In this document: in pieces, positions 36,601 through 44,100 of the stretch
Position numbering within the stretch: position 1 is the stretch's first letter
Layout: each line of letters opens with the position of its first letter
Notes under the pieces: model-generated
Database searches by the model: none
What the model was told of the DNA's origin: nothing
The model's input: the letters and a program-made list of their open reading frames with translations, nothing else
DNA from: Petrosia ficiformis
Taxonomy: Eukaryota > Porifera > Demospongiae > Haplosclerida > Petrosiidae
Assembly: GCA_947044365.1 (NCBI GenBank)
Contig: OX345640.1
Location: 6,994,001-7,058,000, forward strand
Length of the DNA: 64,000 nt
Reading direction: 5' to 3'
Program-made: the position numbers and the translations under genes

Positions 36601-37487
36601 AGAAGTAAGTGTATTCATAACTATACTTTCCCAGTATGATTATGACAGTTATGAATTCAATTACCAGTTGCCAGGTACTTTATGCTATTCACTAATACAG
36701 TGGGTTGACCAGACCTTTCACCATAGTAGGTTGTGTCTGGCTATGAGAAATTAGTCACTTAGGGTGCTAAATCCACTCATAATCTAATACGTCATGGTTA
36801 TCCACATGATAATGTAAATATGACAAACTGCAGTGATATTTCTGTTTCTCAATGGTGAGTTCTATTCTGGATGCACTGCACAAGTTTATCTATAGAGTTT
36901 CACCTGACACATCCCACTAAATTGAAGTAGATGGGTTGCTATGTGAGACTGATCGCAACTTTGCTTTGCAAATTATCACTCATCACACACAAAAATTTCA
37001 ATTACACAATTATGTATAGTTTGTCAGTTTCTTCATTGGCTGATACAAATAGGATATATACTATACCATCAATTGACCTTCTTGAACTTTAGGGTGCACT
37101 GCTTCTAGTTGATCAAAAGGTTTACCTATTGGGTGTTCACATTGTAAATTGGAGTCAATACAGTATTAAACTATATAACTAACCACACTCTTTCAGTACT
37201 ATCTTTCCAATATGAACTGTATTCTTGTATTTAAGCAATATAACAGCAAATATTACGAGCTTGTCATAATCACCAACTGCTTTTTGAAGAACTTTGTTGA
37301 ATGCATCAATCTGACCGGTGATAGACGTTTCGCGCGTAACTTCATAGCAGTCTTGTTCATCAAAAACTCCCTCTAGTAACAGCATCCTAGCCATAGTAAT
37401 AGGATTATTCAGCTGACCATGATAGTGCTGCATAAGAATAGAAGAGGCTCTCTTCGCCATCGCTTGAATAGTATGGATCTCTGACAT
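15313..37487 (-). CDS. Gene A: CARD-like / helical / coiled-coil / ankyrin-repeat protein (multi-exon)
   Basis: Exons in transcript order: 37184-37487, 34743-35389, 34596-34683, 33480-33551, 26169-26339, 25506-25546, 25342-25443, 25081-25173, 24541-24639, 23873-23944, 23230-23322, 22359-22451, 20670-20768, 19702-19800, 18981-19052, 17154-17246, 16984-17076, 15798-15896, 15313-15411. All junctions are GT-AG. The first six exons join in phases 1, 0, 1, 1, 1, 0 and every later exon is phase 0, so one continuous frame runs through all of them. Architecture: N-terminal six-helix CARD-like domain, a ~215-aa helical domain, coiled coil, then about 13 ankyrin or ankyrin-like units. Such proteins usually act as cytosolic signalling scaffolds; a role in apoptosis or innate immunity is inference. 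The 3' end is not found: exons 1257-1406 and 1-74 may belong, or the transcript may stop in the intron after 15,313. It is tandem with paralogue gene B upstream. Confidence 0.75.
15798..15896 (-). CDS. Gene A ankyrin exon, module 3 (recently duplicated)
   Basis: 99 bp, [20 protein letters not shown] then LLAHGGNVEAQDK. It differs from the next exon (15,313-15,411) at only a few bases, and the flanking introns match too. Confidence 0.8.
16653..16910. mobile_element. MITE with long inverted repeats
   Basis: GTGAAAATCAGTCATTTGTA and following bases at 16,672-16,707 are the exact complement of 16,855-16,891. Outer TGGCAATAT and ATATTGCCA match at the ends. The ~260-bp element lies in an intron of gene A. 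Target duplication not clear. Confidence 0.6.
16984..17076 (-). CDS. Gene A ankyrin-like exon (DEALYVAV), module 3
   Basis: 93 bp, DEALYVAVKMNYADVIEGLV then KNGANSNMCDD. Confidence 0.75.
17154..17246 (-). CDS. Gene A ankyrin-like exon (DKAVIEAL), module 3
   Basis: 93 bp, DKAVIEALSKNNHEDIEKSI then KNGGNKKLHNL. Confidence 0.75.
17936..18476. mobile_element. 541-bp element with ~140-bp terminal inverted repeats and exon-like interior
   Basis: The left arm starts CAGGAGCCCATAATGA and is matched in reverse complement by the right arm ending at 18,476. Similarity runs about 140 bp, through GTAAGAGTAGGAGCGGTAA, TTAATTAAATTGGTCAAAC and TATACGC. Between the arms the plus strand has a 40-codon frame with good start context (ATG at 18,068: MASTISKASYQMNTSGG..., ending EIIV). 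The minus strand has AACAG followed by RKELNDIQARVDYEDIPSEA then IAMTEGNDV and a stop. These look like captured coding pieces. Target duplication is ambiguous. Confidence 0.6.
18981..19052 (-). CDS. Gene A module-end exon, module 2
   Basis: 72 bp, FGETPLDIAKGDEVIEALKN then QQMK; acceptor TTACAG, donor AAG/GTACAT. Confidence 0.75.
19702..19800 (-). CDS. Gene A ankyrin exon, module 2 (second of the pair)
   Basis: 99 bp, DKHTPLHFASMNGKADIVNT then LISHFGYVHAVDK; donor AAG/GTAAAC. Confidence 0.78.
20670..20768 (-). CDS. Gene A ankyrin exon, module 2 (first of a duplicated pair)
   Basis: 99 bp, SKRTALHYASESGNTDTLSL then LISHGGDIHAVDE. The intron that precedes it (20,940-21,080) and the one after it (20,440-20,570) share long blocks (ACAGCTGAACTATCAACACA), so this exon and the next arose by tandem duplication. 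Confidence 0.78.
21100..22350. other. Intron of gene A without a supported gene
   Basis: A plus-strand frame at 21,803-22,111 (102 aa, ending GIGFAVTGALVSALIQGSPN...) has a somewhat coding-like second half, but no homologue or splice context is apparent. Possibly a decayed transposon fragment. Confidence 0.25.
22359..22451 (-). CDS. Gene A ankyrin-like exon (DEALYVAV), module 2
   Basis: 93 bp, DEALYVAVKMKYDDDIEGLL then LNGAKSTFCDC; paralogous to 16,984-17,076. The donor is GT/GTGAGG. Confidence 0.72.
23230..23322 (-). CDS. Gene A ankyrin-like exon (DKALIEAL), module 2
   Basis: 93 bp, DKALIEALGRNNHEDIEKCI then MEGANVKLRNL; paralogous to 17,154-17,246. Confidence 0.75.
23873..23944 (-). CDS. 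Gene A module-end exon (FGETPLDIAKGDEV)
   Basis: 72 bp, FGETPLDIAKGDEVVKTLKK then QQMK. A near-identical exon lies at 18,981-19,052, marking the end of each repeat module. Confidence 0.75.
24541..24639 (-). CDS. Gene A ankyrin exon 3
   Basis: 99 bp, LGYTVLHYASESGNVDIVNI then LLAHGGAVHTVDM; donor ATG/GTAAAC. Confidence 0.78.
25081..25173 (-). CDS. Gene A ankyrin exon 2
   Basis: 93 bp, KTSLHRAVERGNIEILNLLI then SYGGDVNSKDD; GT-AG flanked, phase 0. Confidence 0.75.
25342..25443 (-). CDS. Gene A ankyrin-like unit 1 (DEQLYDAV)
   Basis: 102 bp, DEQLYDAVDRNNISDVEKLL then KNNANPNSHQSFRQ; half-ankyrin unit that opens the repeat array. Acceptor CTATAG, donor CAG/GTATGT. Confidence 0.75.
25506..25546 (-). 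CDS. Gene A short linker exon
   Basis: 41 bp, reading VLDDSKKTEEQEKL across the junction, from TATACAG to CTG/GTATGT. A similar exon (LQQEEEQKKI) at 50,612-50,643 supports the same position in gene C. Confidence 0.65.
25842..25905. repeat. (ATT)n microsatellite
   Basis: About 20 consecutive TTA/ATT units in an intron of gene A. Confidence 0.9.
26169..26339 (-). CDS. Gene A long coiled-coil exon
   Basis: It reads LRRVTDEYSKHKQSCELIQS, then EIIKLQQVESSVTIQLQM, then AISHLNEQIEKKHQK. Acceptor TTTAAAG, donor AAAG/GTACTT. Regular hydrophobic spacing suggests a dimerising coil. Confidence 0.75.
26428..27150 (+). mobile_element. Foldback element, forward copy
   Basis: It begins with a hairpin whose ~23-bp arms (GGTTTCTACTG...TCAAACC and complement; 26,438-26,505) enclose GGCCGAAGGC. 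It ends with a second hairpin of TATCAAACCTCCCG type (27,045-27,090). About 700 bp in between match 39,262-40,080 in the opposite orientation (for example AAGTAACTGATCAACAGTTC, TGTCAATTTCTTTATAAT in reverse). No coding capacity. It abuts the Gypsy element. Confidence 0.65.
27176..27352 (-). repeat. 3' LTR of the Gypsy element
   Basis: 177 bp, reading on the minus strand from TGTAATGTAGTCCACC to GGCGTTGCA. Preceded by the polypurine tract. Confidence 0.85.
27504..28982 (-). CDS. Gypsy integrase segment
   Basis: It follows the RNase H deletion: ISEFNIEIKYRPGHQNLNAD, then an HHCC zinc finger (HAGSFAGH ... CRSCITC), then the DDE core (GVDIMELPL, LLSDRGANLL, HPQTDGLVENFNRTLRAMI). The C-terminal part includes GDRVMVYRPHETTGKQRKLA and a GPYRV motif typical of the gypsy integrase tail. 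No chromodomain is visible. The catalytic residues look intact although the element as a whole is dead. Confidence 0.88.
   Translation of the reverse strand: MISEFNIEIKYRPGHQNLNADALSRSPVDSLSHDDSTEIVQVGSIDSYDVSNTENEEMKLSQRQNPDLVPTIKYLEEGIVSDGDKKSIANSEKFVLVDDVLHRIGDGETSKLQVCVPNSSRLELMKSSHAGSFAGHFSPKALYKTLSQKHWWKGMYRDIYKFCRSCITCASYKGTSRWMKPPLIPIPVGGPFHRVGVDIMELPLTVNGNKYVIVFVDYLTKWVEAFPAPDQTAETIAKLLIDHIICRHGVPEELLSDRGANLLSTMIMEICKLTGMKKLNTTAYHPQTDGLVENFNRTLRAMIAKYCETYGTNWDEYLQRLLFAYRTKVHETTNESPFFLLYGRDARIPTESTLDYQKSPYLVDCDDYKIELMDSLSEAWRVAKQNIASSQNRQKTQHDNRATKKVDMHVGDRVMVYRPHETTGKQRKLARPYFGPYRVMELHPNGVTVRPVDKPKDPTIRVNIDRLTLCPQELPNTSWLGPKRCSRRKSSK
29002..31203 (-). pseudogene. Gypsy zinc knuckle, protease, reverse transcriptase and partial RNase H
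   Basis: It starts in frame just after the TGA at 31,207: CCHC knuckle CHRCGSSRHLWRDC, aspartic protease region (EALVDLGSSATIMS, where DLG replaces the expected DTG/DSG active site), reverse transcriptase (LDAKQGYWQIP, MPFGLCNAPATFQRLM, YIDDILIFS), connection and RNase H start (HTDASGDGLGAVLEQ, ELEALGAVWSLKHYRVY). The frame is then cut: after HYRVY about 20 residues are missing and the frame shifts at a repeated GTGTAC near 29,015-29,030. Confidence 0.88.
31207..32342 (-). pseudogene. Gypsy gag region, broken
   Basis: The frame opens at an ATG at 32,340-32,342 (MPYTKTELKTLLDEAKGEL) and meets a TGA at codon 20 (32,283-32,285). Beyond it continue a coiled-coil stretch (KKKLEEKLEKMEDVLSKAEE) to a TAA at 31,851, a frameshift near 31,745, and a retrotransposon gag core (WTKREKLVQFELLLTGKA ... 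QRLNPIRREA ... LTQGLKLKWQEKVLPSA). A further TGA at 31,207-31,209 separates this from the in-frame zinc knuckle. The several lesions mark it as dead. Confidence 0.8.
32422..32604 (-). repeat. 5' LTR of the Gypsy element
   Basis: 183 bp, same ends as the 3' LTR; carries a 6-bp AGATCT-type insertion relative to it. Confidence 0.85.
33480..33551 (-). CDS. Gene A coiled-coil exon
   Basis: It reads DLKRENAELWAKLDWYKRIE then AKEL, flanked by TTTTAG and GTGAGA. It is phase 1 in and phase 1 out and joins the next exon as GAA (Glu). Intron size to the next exon is about 7.1 kb because it contains the Gypsy element. Confidence 0.7.
33620..33682. repeat. (TA)n microsatellite
   Basis: TA/TATACA repeat in a gene A intron. 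Confidence 0.85.
34019..34427. mobile_element. 409-bp TA-flanked MITE
   Basis: Ends CACTGCAAAAAC and GTTTTTGCAGTG, with similarity of the arms for about 60 bp (including TGGTTAGTACAGTTGCAAGG). Directly flanked by TA on both sides (34,017-34,018 and 34,428-34,429), fitting a Tc1/mariner-type target duplication. Confidence 0.7.
34596..34683 (-). CDS. Gene A exon 3: acidic linker with a stop codon at the splice junction
   Basis: It reads LLVKEDSKQLLECEDIDSTT and then VNDVIQSES. The donor is AGTG/GTTAGC. Without splicing the frame reads GGT TAG, so retention of the following intron ends the protein at once. With splicing, G joins AT of the next exon (Asp) and the coil continues. Confidence 0.65.
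34743..35389 (-). CDS. Gene A exon 2: large conserved helical domain
   Basis: It joins the first exon at a GCT codon (G/CT). It reads AQQDAFEDKKREFLQLFTEM, then VDKLRSFLSFSFLELADQL, then a stretch around HTSVLNVPHLKDIACHY, and ends GVSIAGCVVISREE at GAG/GTTAGT. Gene B has a matching exon (44,016-44,668) of nearly the same length, with the same SIEE...HTS/T.LN......I pattern and the shared LLCYTPLHL / IICYTPSHL motif. I know of no named family with certainty. Confidence 0.75.
35400..37170. other. Gene A intron 1, no supported gene
   Basis: Contains a decayed piece of the TATCCCTATG-type MITE (about 35,770-35,965: CACGCCTATTAAAAGAGCAAG, ACTCATGCAAGTGACGCAAA, GGGCCATAA). The rest is AT-rich sequence where I see nothing assignable. 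Confidence 0.4.
37184..37487 (-). CDS. Gene A first exon: CARD-like death-fold domain
   Basis: The ATG is at 37485-37487 (ATAATGTCAG); no other in-frame Met precedes it nearby. It reads MSEIHTIQAMAKRASSILMQ and then NPITMARMLLLEGVFDEQ, AFNKVLQKAVGDYDKLVIFA, ending KECG. The layout (L..HY...L..P..MA.ML..EGVFDE..., then a helix pair and a final IGKIVL) resembles a CARD, and the same pattern recurs in gene B (45,049-45,367). The donor is GTG/GTTAGT, phase 1. The 5' flank is GC-richer, with TGACGT and repeated GGCCGTGG at about 37,514-37,535. Confidence 0.7.
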
Positions 37488-37776
37488 TATGACCACACCT
37501 TACAACATACCACCACGGCCACGGCCACGTCACGAAATTAATTACCACACACTGCGTCTGTCTTCGCCATTCATAATATACGAAACACAACTTTAAATCA
37601 AATTGTAGATCATAATTAGCTAGCATTGTGGCTAACTATATTAATACATAACTTGTCATACACAATTATAGAGAACTATCTATAATTAAAAGTGATGCAT
37701 GTATTATCTTGTGTCTCAGGTTAACATACAAATGGATAAAATTAAGAATGAAAAATGTATTTAAAAATTACAATTT

Positions 37777-38114
37777 CTATTTTTTTGAATAGGTTAATAT
37801 TTCATTAGCTATCAGTTTAAGGACTGGGTTATCTTGTTTATTTAGTACAGTACAAAATGAATCTAGTTTTTGAATGTCGTTAGATACTTTAAGAAGACGC
37901 TGAAATTCCTCTAACAATCTACTAGCTTTATCATATCGGCTGAGACTGGGTGTGGTTAAAACAGATTCTGCAACATGACCTGATATAAGATAAGCAGACG
38001 ACAGGTCGTTTGCTAATCTGTCTGGTTCTGTGACGGCATCAAGAATCTTAGATAAGTATGCCTTGAGAATTTCATGTGGTTGAGAACTGGAATAAACTCC
38101 AAATACATGTCCTC
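37777..38114 (-). CDS. Gene B last exon: C-terminal CARD-like domain
   Basis: It reads GHVFGVYSSSQPHEILKAYL, SKILDAVTEPDRLANDLSSA, YLISGHVAESVLTTPSLSRY, DKASRLLEEFQRLLKVSNDI and ends IANEILTYSKK then TAG. The EPDRLANDL...LI...V...DKASRLLEEF pattern is that of a CARD. About 290 bp separate the stop from gene A's start codon. Confidence 0.75.
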
Positions 38115-41100
38115 CTGTGTATGAAATATTTTCCATACATAATAAAATTAGAAGCATGTAACATTTACCTGTAGATACTCCTTGTGGTAATATAACTCTG
38201 AAGAAGTCATTAGGTCTATCAGCTCCTTTTAAACGAATCTTCATATTCAATGATTTCAGAGGTAAGTCAGATTTCCATGAGAAATTAAAGTGACAGTGAG
38301 GAACATCAAGGGTTTGTTGGGGAGTGAAATAATCAATATCTTCTTTATCAATCTATAAAACAAGTAGAGAAAACAATACATTAATCTCCTTTTCTTCATA
38401 AAATGTAATAATTTATATTATACCTGAGTAGAAATTAGTTCAGTTACTTGCCACTGGTCTAATTCTTCATTCTCAGGTTTCAACTTTATAGACCTTGCAT
38501 TCGATTTCAGTTTCACTATCTGACGAACACCATCGACACAATCAAGATACTTTTCTCTTATGAACTATATATAAAAGAAGTGTAATAATGAAAACAAGTG
38601 CAATGAAGCTACAGGTACTAACATCAAACAAACCTTTTGAAATGCAGGGTCATCTTTCATAATGACAAAATGCATGTCCCATTCATGAGGCTGTTTTAAC
38701 TTGTAAAATACATGAGAGTAATAACGTTGTTTTGGATGTCTATTTGCTCCCACAGCAAAATGTGAAAATTGGGACAATTCAATACTTGCATACTCACTGA
38801 AGGGAGTGAAAGAACCGTTTTTCAGTTCCTTGAACTGATATGGTGAACCACTGGAACATTTAGCAGCATAAAATCTAAAATCCGATGTTTCTTCTTCGGA
38901 TTCAATGATACCAGAATGACGAAGATGTAAGGTTACTTTCTTGTTGAATCGTCTAGGACAAATTATCTGATATATACCGCTCATAATGAAACATTCTGGT
39001 GGTAGCACAAAATGTCCAGCGACTATAGCTTTCACTTGTAACTCTGCTGTATGTCCAGAAGGAAGAGATCCTTTTGGAAAATTAATGTGTAAACCGTACT
39101 CTGGCCAATTTAACGTACACTCCTCATCTCCAGTAAGAGTTAAAACTGTCTCATCAACTACATATATGTCATCTAAACAAAAGATGAACAGGTGTAATTA
39201 TCAATAAGTATAATAATTATACACTGACTGAACTTGTGCACTTGTACAATAATGATAACCTATATATATATATTTCTACCATGCCTATAGTAAACTGACC
39301 AATCAGATTGCAGTAAATGAGGTTGCTAAATTACACTGAAACCTACTGAGAGGTTGATAAGTGTTCCCGGGAGGTTTGATAAGTGTTCCCGGGAGGTTCG
39401 ATAAGTGATTTATCAAACTTCCCGGGATATGGGTTTTGATAGGAAATTCAACTTACATAGTTGTCAATTTCTTTATAATACTTCATAAATAATAATTATA
39501 ATAATTGACATAAAACAACAATCATGATGACTATATACAACCCTAGCTATAATTATTAGCTATAATTCATAGTGATGCATGTTCTTTTGGAAAATCTGAC
39601 ACCAGTCTGTATGCTTGTGATTGAGGTCTTCTATTACTTCCTCTCGTATGAGATTCCAAAAGAGTTGGGTGGGGCTGTTCTTGCAGCGCTAGCTTCTTGA
39701 TTGCGATCGCGATCAATCGATATCACGATTGCTGTTGGAATTCAGAAGACCACACCTTATACTGGAGTTCGAGTAGAGGAGGAGCCGGAAGTCTGCCACA
39801 TGTAGAGCTCTTTTTGTCATTTGTGAGTGAACTGTTGATCAGTTACTTGTCTAAAGAGTCACAGAAACCCACACTATATCCATAGGTTAGTGAAATTATG
39901 TATACTGTTGCCACGCGCAAAGATTTGCTTAGTTACTGTATTTCGCGCGCGTTTCATGGTAGAAGACGGTTATACACCTCGGTACGGTTTCTACTGATTT
40001 ATCAAACCTCGTGCCTTCGGCCCTCGGTTTGATAAATTCAGTAGAAACCTTTACCTCGGTGTATAACCTATACATATTAGTATAAGCAGTATACAAGAAT
40101 AATGAATGGATGAATGTTACGTATAATGTCCTGAGTACACATACCCAGAGCAAATGTATATAAGCTTAACATCTAAGAAAGCACAGGCAACGAACTGCAT
40201 TAGTTTCAGCAAGGTAATACATGCCTATACATTCTTATATGATGAGTGATGTGTTTAGAACAAGTTTACATTATTATATGTACAAAGTCATTCTTTAATA
40301 TGACAGACAGGTGGACAGATCTAACGCTGCTCAGGGTAAAACTTTAAATACGTTATAAAGATCTATAGAATCACCTTTTTCTTCAAGTTGCAATTTTTTC
40401 TGCTTTAGTTGAGTTAGTTCATTCTCCTTTTCTCTAAGCTGTGAGATCAGTGAATCTGCTTTTGCTCGCAGTTCTTGTAACTGAACTTCTTTTTCATCCA
40501 GCGATTGCACAGTTGTAGTTTGAAGCACTTCTGCAGCTTCCACATTTCTTTGAATTCCTTAATTAAAATAACCACATAAAGTTAATTATTATGAAATGAT
40601 TTTACACATCTGTATATATTATATTATATTACTAGTTAATAAATTATTTTTTGAATACTAAATTCATCATATTTTACAATTGAAATCATCTCACTAGCAA
40701 ATCGCCAAACATCTCTTGTTCTCCCAGCTCCACTATGTGGGCTACATGCTACTAGGCTAGGCTGTCTGTATACATCAAAATTAATTTTACCATTCAAATA
40801 ATTATATCATCAACTTTTTATTATACTCCACTTTTGAGAGAGGTAATCAACATATGTAACTACTAATATTAATATATAAGAGGACATATGTTTAATTTCT
40901 GGTAATGGGACTTCTGTTGCATATGAGTGACAGAGTGCTTGTTATTGAAAAACACATCTCATTAAGCCAAATTTTGTATAATTATATAATAATTATATAT
41001 ATACATCTGTACAAAGACCTAACCCATATCTATACTCTCCTATATATTATGTAAATTACATTACTTGAGATATAGTGTACACAACAATACTGTACCACCT

Positions 41101-44100
41101 TCAGTAGAACCACGCACATCTTGTATTATATTTCTTAATATTTATATTCTATAGCAGATTGTCTAATTATTATGTATTGCTGATCATGTGACCTATGACC
41201 AATCAAAATGCTCATATAGCCAGGTAAATATTAGTATATATAGCTAAACTCAAATTACTACAAAGGAAGGATCTAATCAACCTATTGGAGTAGCATTTGT
41301 CAAGTGACTGACAAAATGGATAATGAATTTCATAACTTCAGTAACGATATTCATACAGATGGCTTATGCCCAAAGTATAGTTACATGCATGTGTATGAAT
41401 ATACATGTAATTATCTTAGCAGTTAGTCACCCACTAGAATGACTCTTGATGAGCATTACTAGTGGGTTGGACCCAGACCCTTCCTTTGTAGTTGGTTGGG
41501 TGTGGCTACATGAGACTAAATTATAGGTAGATGTACATGTACATGTAATTAATACATACATGTGTATTTTATTCCTAATGGAAGACAACAGAAAATTTAA
41601 TGTATTTATAGAAAGAGAACACAATGTACTATTACACTTCATATACGTACCTGTTAATGCTGTTATATCTGATTTATCTTTCATCCTCTGTTCATACTCT
41701 TCAAGTTCCATCTTCATCTTTTTGTTCATTGTCCGCTGCACTTTTAACACTTCTGATACATCAAATTCTGAAATAAAATACATACATGTACATGTATACA
41801 CATTAGTGTTGTACCTATACTAGATTTTGCCTATAATTCAGATACAGATATTATAGGCAACTAAAACTGCCTATACCTATACCTATACATATAGGTGCAT
41901 GTCATGTGCATCACTAATGTTTAGCACTGCTCTATATAGCCATTTCTGTTGGAAAATGAAACTCACAAACTACTAGAAAAGATGGAAATAGCTCAAACAA
42001 ATATGATTCCGACTGTTGTATAAATCTTTTCCAACAGTAAAATAGTACTATAAAGTTTCAAAACTTGGTCTATAAAGTATCTGTATCTACATGCCTATAC
42101 ATATACGTATCTTGGTATAAGCACCTATACATTTACCTATACTAGTATAGGTATAACACGAAATTACACATCATTGTAATATCTATACATGCATCTTCAT
42201 ATAATGTACACATGTATATGATTGGATACATACATGTATATATATAATTTTATCAAACAATGTTTACCATAGAAACAACGAATCCATAAATTTTCAATTA
42301 GACATTCAAATCACGCACTATGATAATATTTTACCGTATTGTACTGGACTCACGTGACCGGAAGTTTTATTGTATAGAAAATCACCTGACCGGTTTTTTA
42401 TTGTATAGAAAATCGCGTCACGTGTTGCTAAGTAAAAATTGTGTAGAAAGAGATTACTCTCTAATTTCTTTTAGTTTTGACGATGGTGAAGTTAGTAAAC
42501 ATGAGTTGTGATAAAATTCTGAACGAGGTAAGTTTTGTGTATGATAAAATGTGAAAATAGAGAGGTTTTTTTATGTTCAGTGCTGAAAGTCTCTTTTCGA
42601 GTTGGAAGTTACTCGAGATAGCTACTGGTTTGGGATTTAACTTGTAAATGCTTCAAGATAACTATCTTTACCATGATAGTTTGAATAATAAAGTACTGCT
42701 AAGTAATAATAGGCAAAAACAAGCATTGTTTGATAAATTTATTATCGTACAGATATCCGGGAAATATTACTCGTTGGATACAGCATGCCACTCGTCCTTC
42801 GGACTCGTGGCAACGCTGTATCCAACTCGTAATATTTCCCGATATCTGTGCGATAATATACATGTATATATAATAATACAATGTATATACATACACATGT
42901 GTAATCACAATTATATCTATATATGTATATTGTGATGAGACCCATACGAAGTACAGGTTTTCTATTCAGTGTATATCAACCATGAGAGGATGAATGCTTC
43001 CAGGCTGTGATTTAAACTCTATAAGACCCCATGCATAGCAAGCAGTGCTCAGAAGTGAACCCCCAATCACACTGACATAGTAATGGAGATTATAAAAGGA
43101 ATTAACATGGCGGATGGTTGGTATGTTGTAGAAAGGTGATCAACATTGTTCAGATTTCAACACAGAGTTTTTGATAAGCTCATATGGCGCACCATTGGCC
43201 CAAAGAGCTTCTTACATATGTATTTGGCACTGCACAGTTCGCTCTTTGGGCCAGTGGTGCAGTTAATTATGATTATGATGTCACTAACAGCATGTTGGCT
43301 CAAGATTTATTCACAATGGCGCACACACTAACCATTTTGAGCCAATTTGGCCCAAGCTTCAAAACTTCTCAAAAACTCTGTTTCAACACTATACAATGAA
43401 CTATTATGAGATGGAGGGGCATGTACCCCTTGACACTAAAATCAAGAAGAGTGGCCATGTAATGTATCATAACAATTTACCTTCCTCCTGTTGTATTGGT
43501 GATACATCTACATGTGGCTCTGGTTTAAGACCCGATACTTCATCTACTAATAAATATTATAATAATTAACAGTATTGCTTGTCCTATATAATACTACATG
43601 TATTACATGTGTATATCACAATAAATATATAACTTCACCTTTCTCTTGTTGTGTTGGCGATACATCTACATGTGGCTCTGGTTTAAGACCCGATACTTCA
43701 TCTAGTAATAAATATTATAATAATTAATAGTACTGCTTGTCCTATATAATACTACATGTATTATATCACAATAAATATATAACTTTACTTTTCTCTTGTT
43801 GTGTTGGTGATACATCTACATCTACATGTGGCTCTGGTTTAAGACCCGAAACTTCATCTAGTAATAAATATAATAATAATTAATAGTACTGCTTATCTTA
43901 ATACTACCAATCATCTTTGTGTTTAACAACATCATCATCACTGTCTCTTGATAATATCTGTTAAACACAAAATGTTAAGTTATAATAAATACACAATCAT
44001 GAAAGTAAGACTTACTTCTTTTTCAAGTTCTCTATGAAAGACATCGAACCCTCCTATATTAACAGTCACCACGTTGGCTTCCATTATTTCTGGCATGCGG

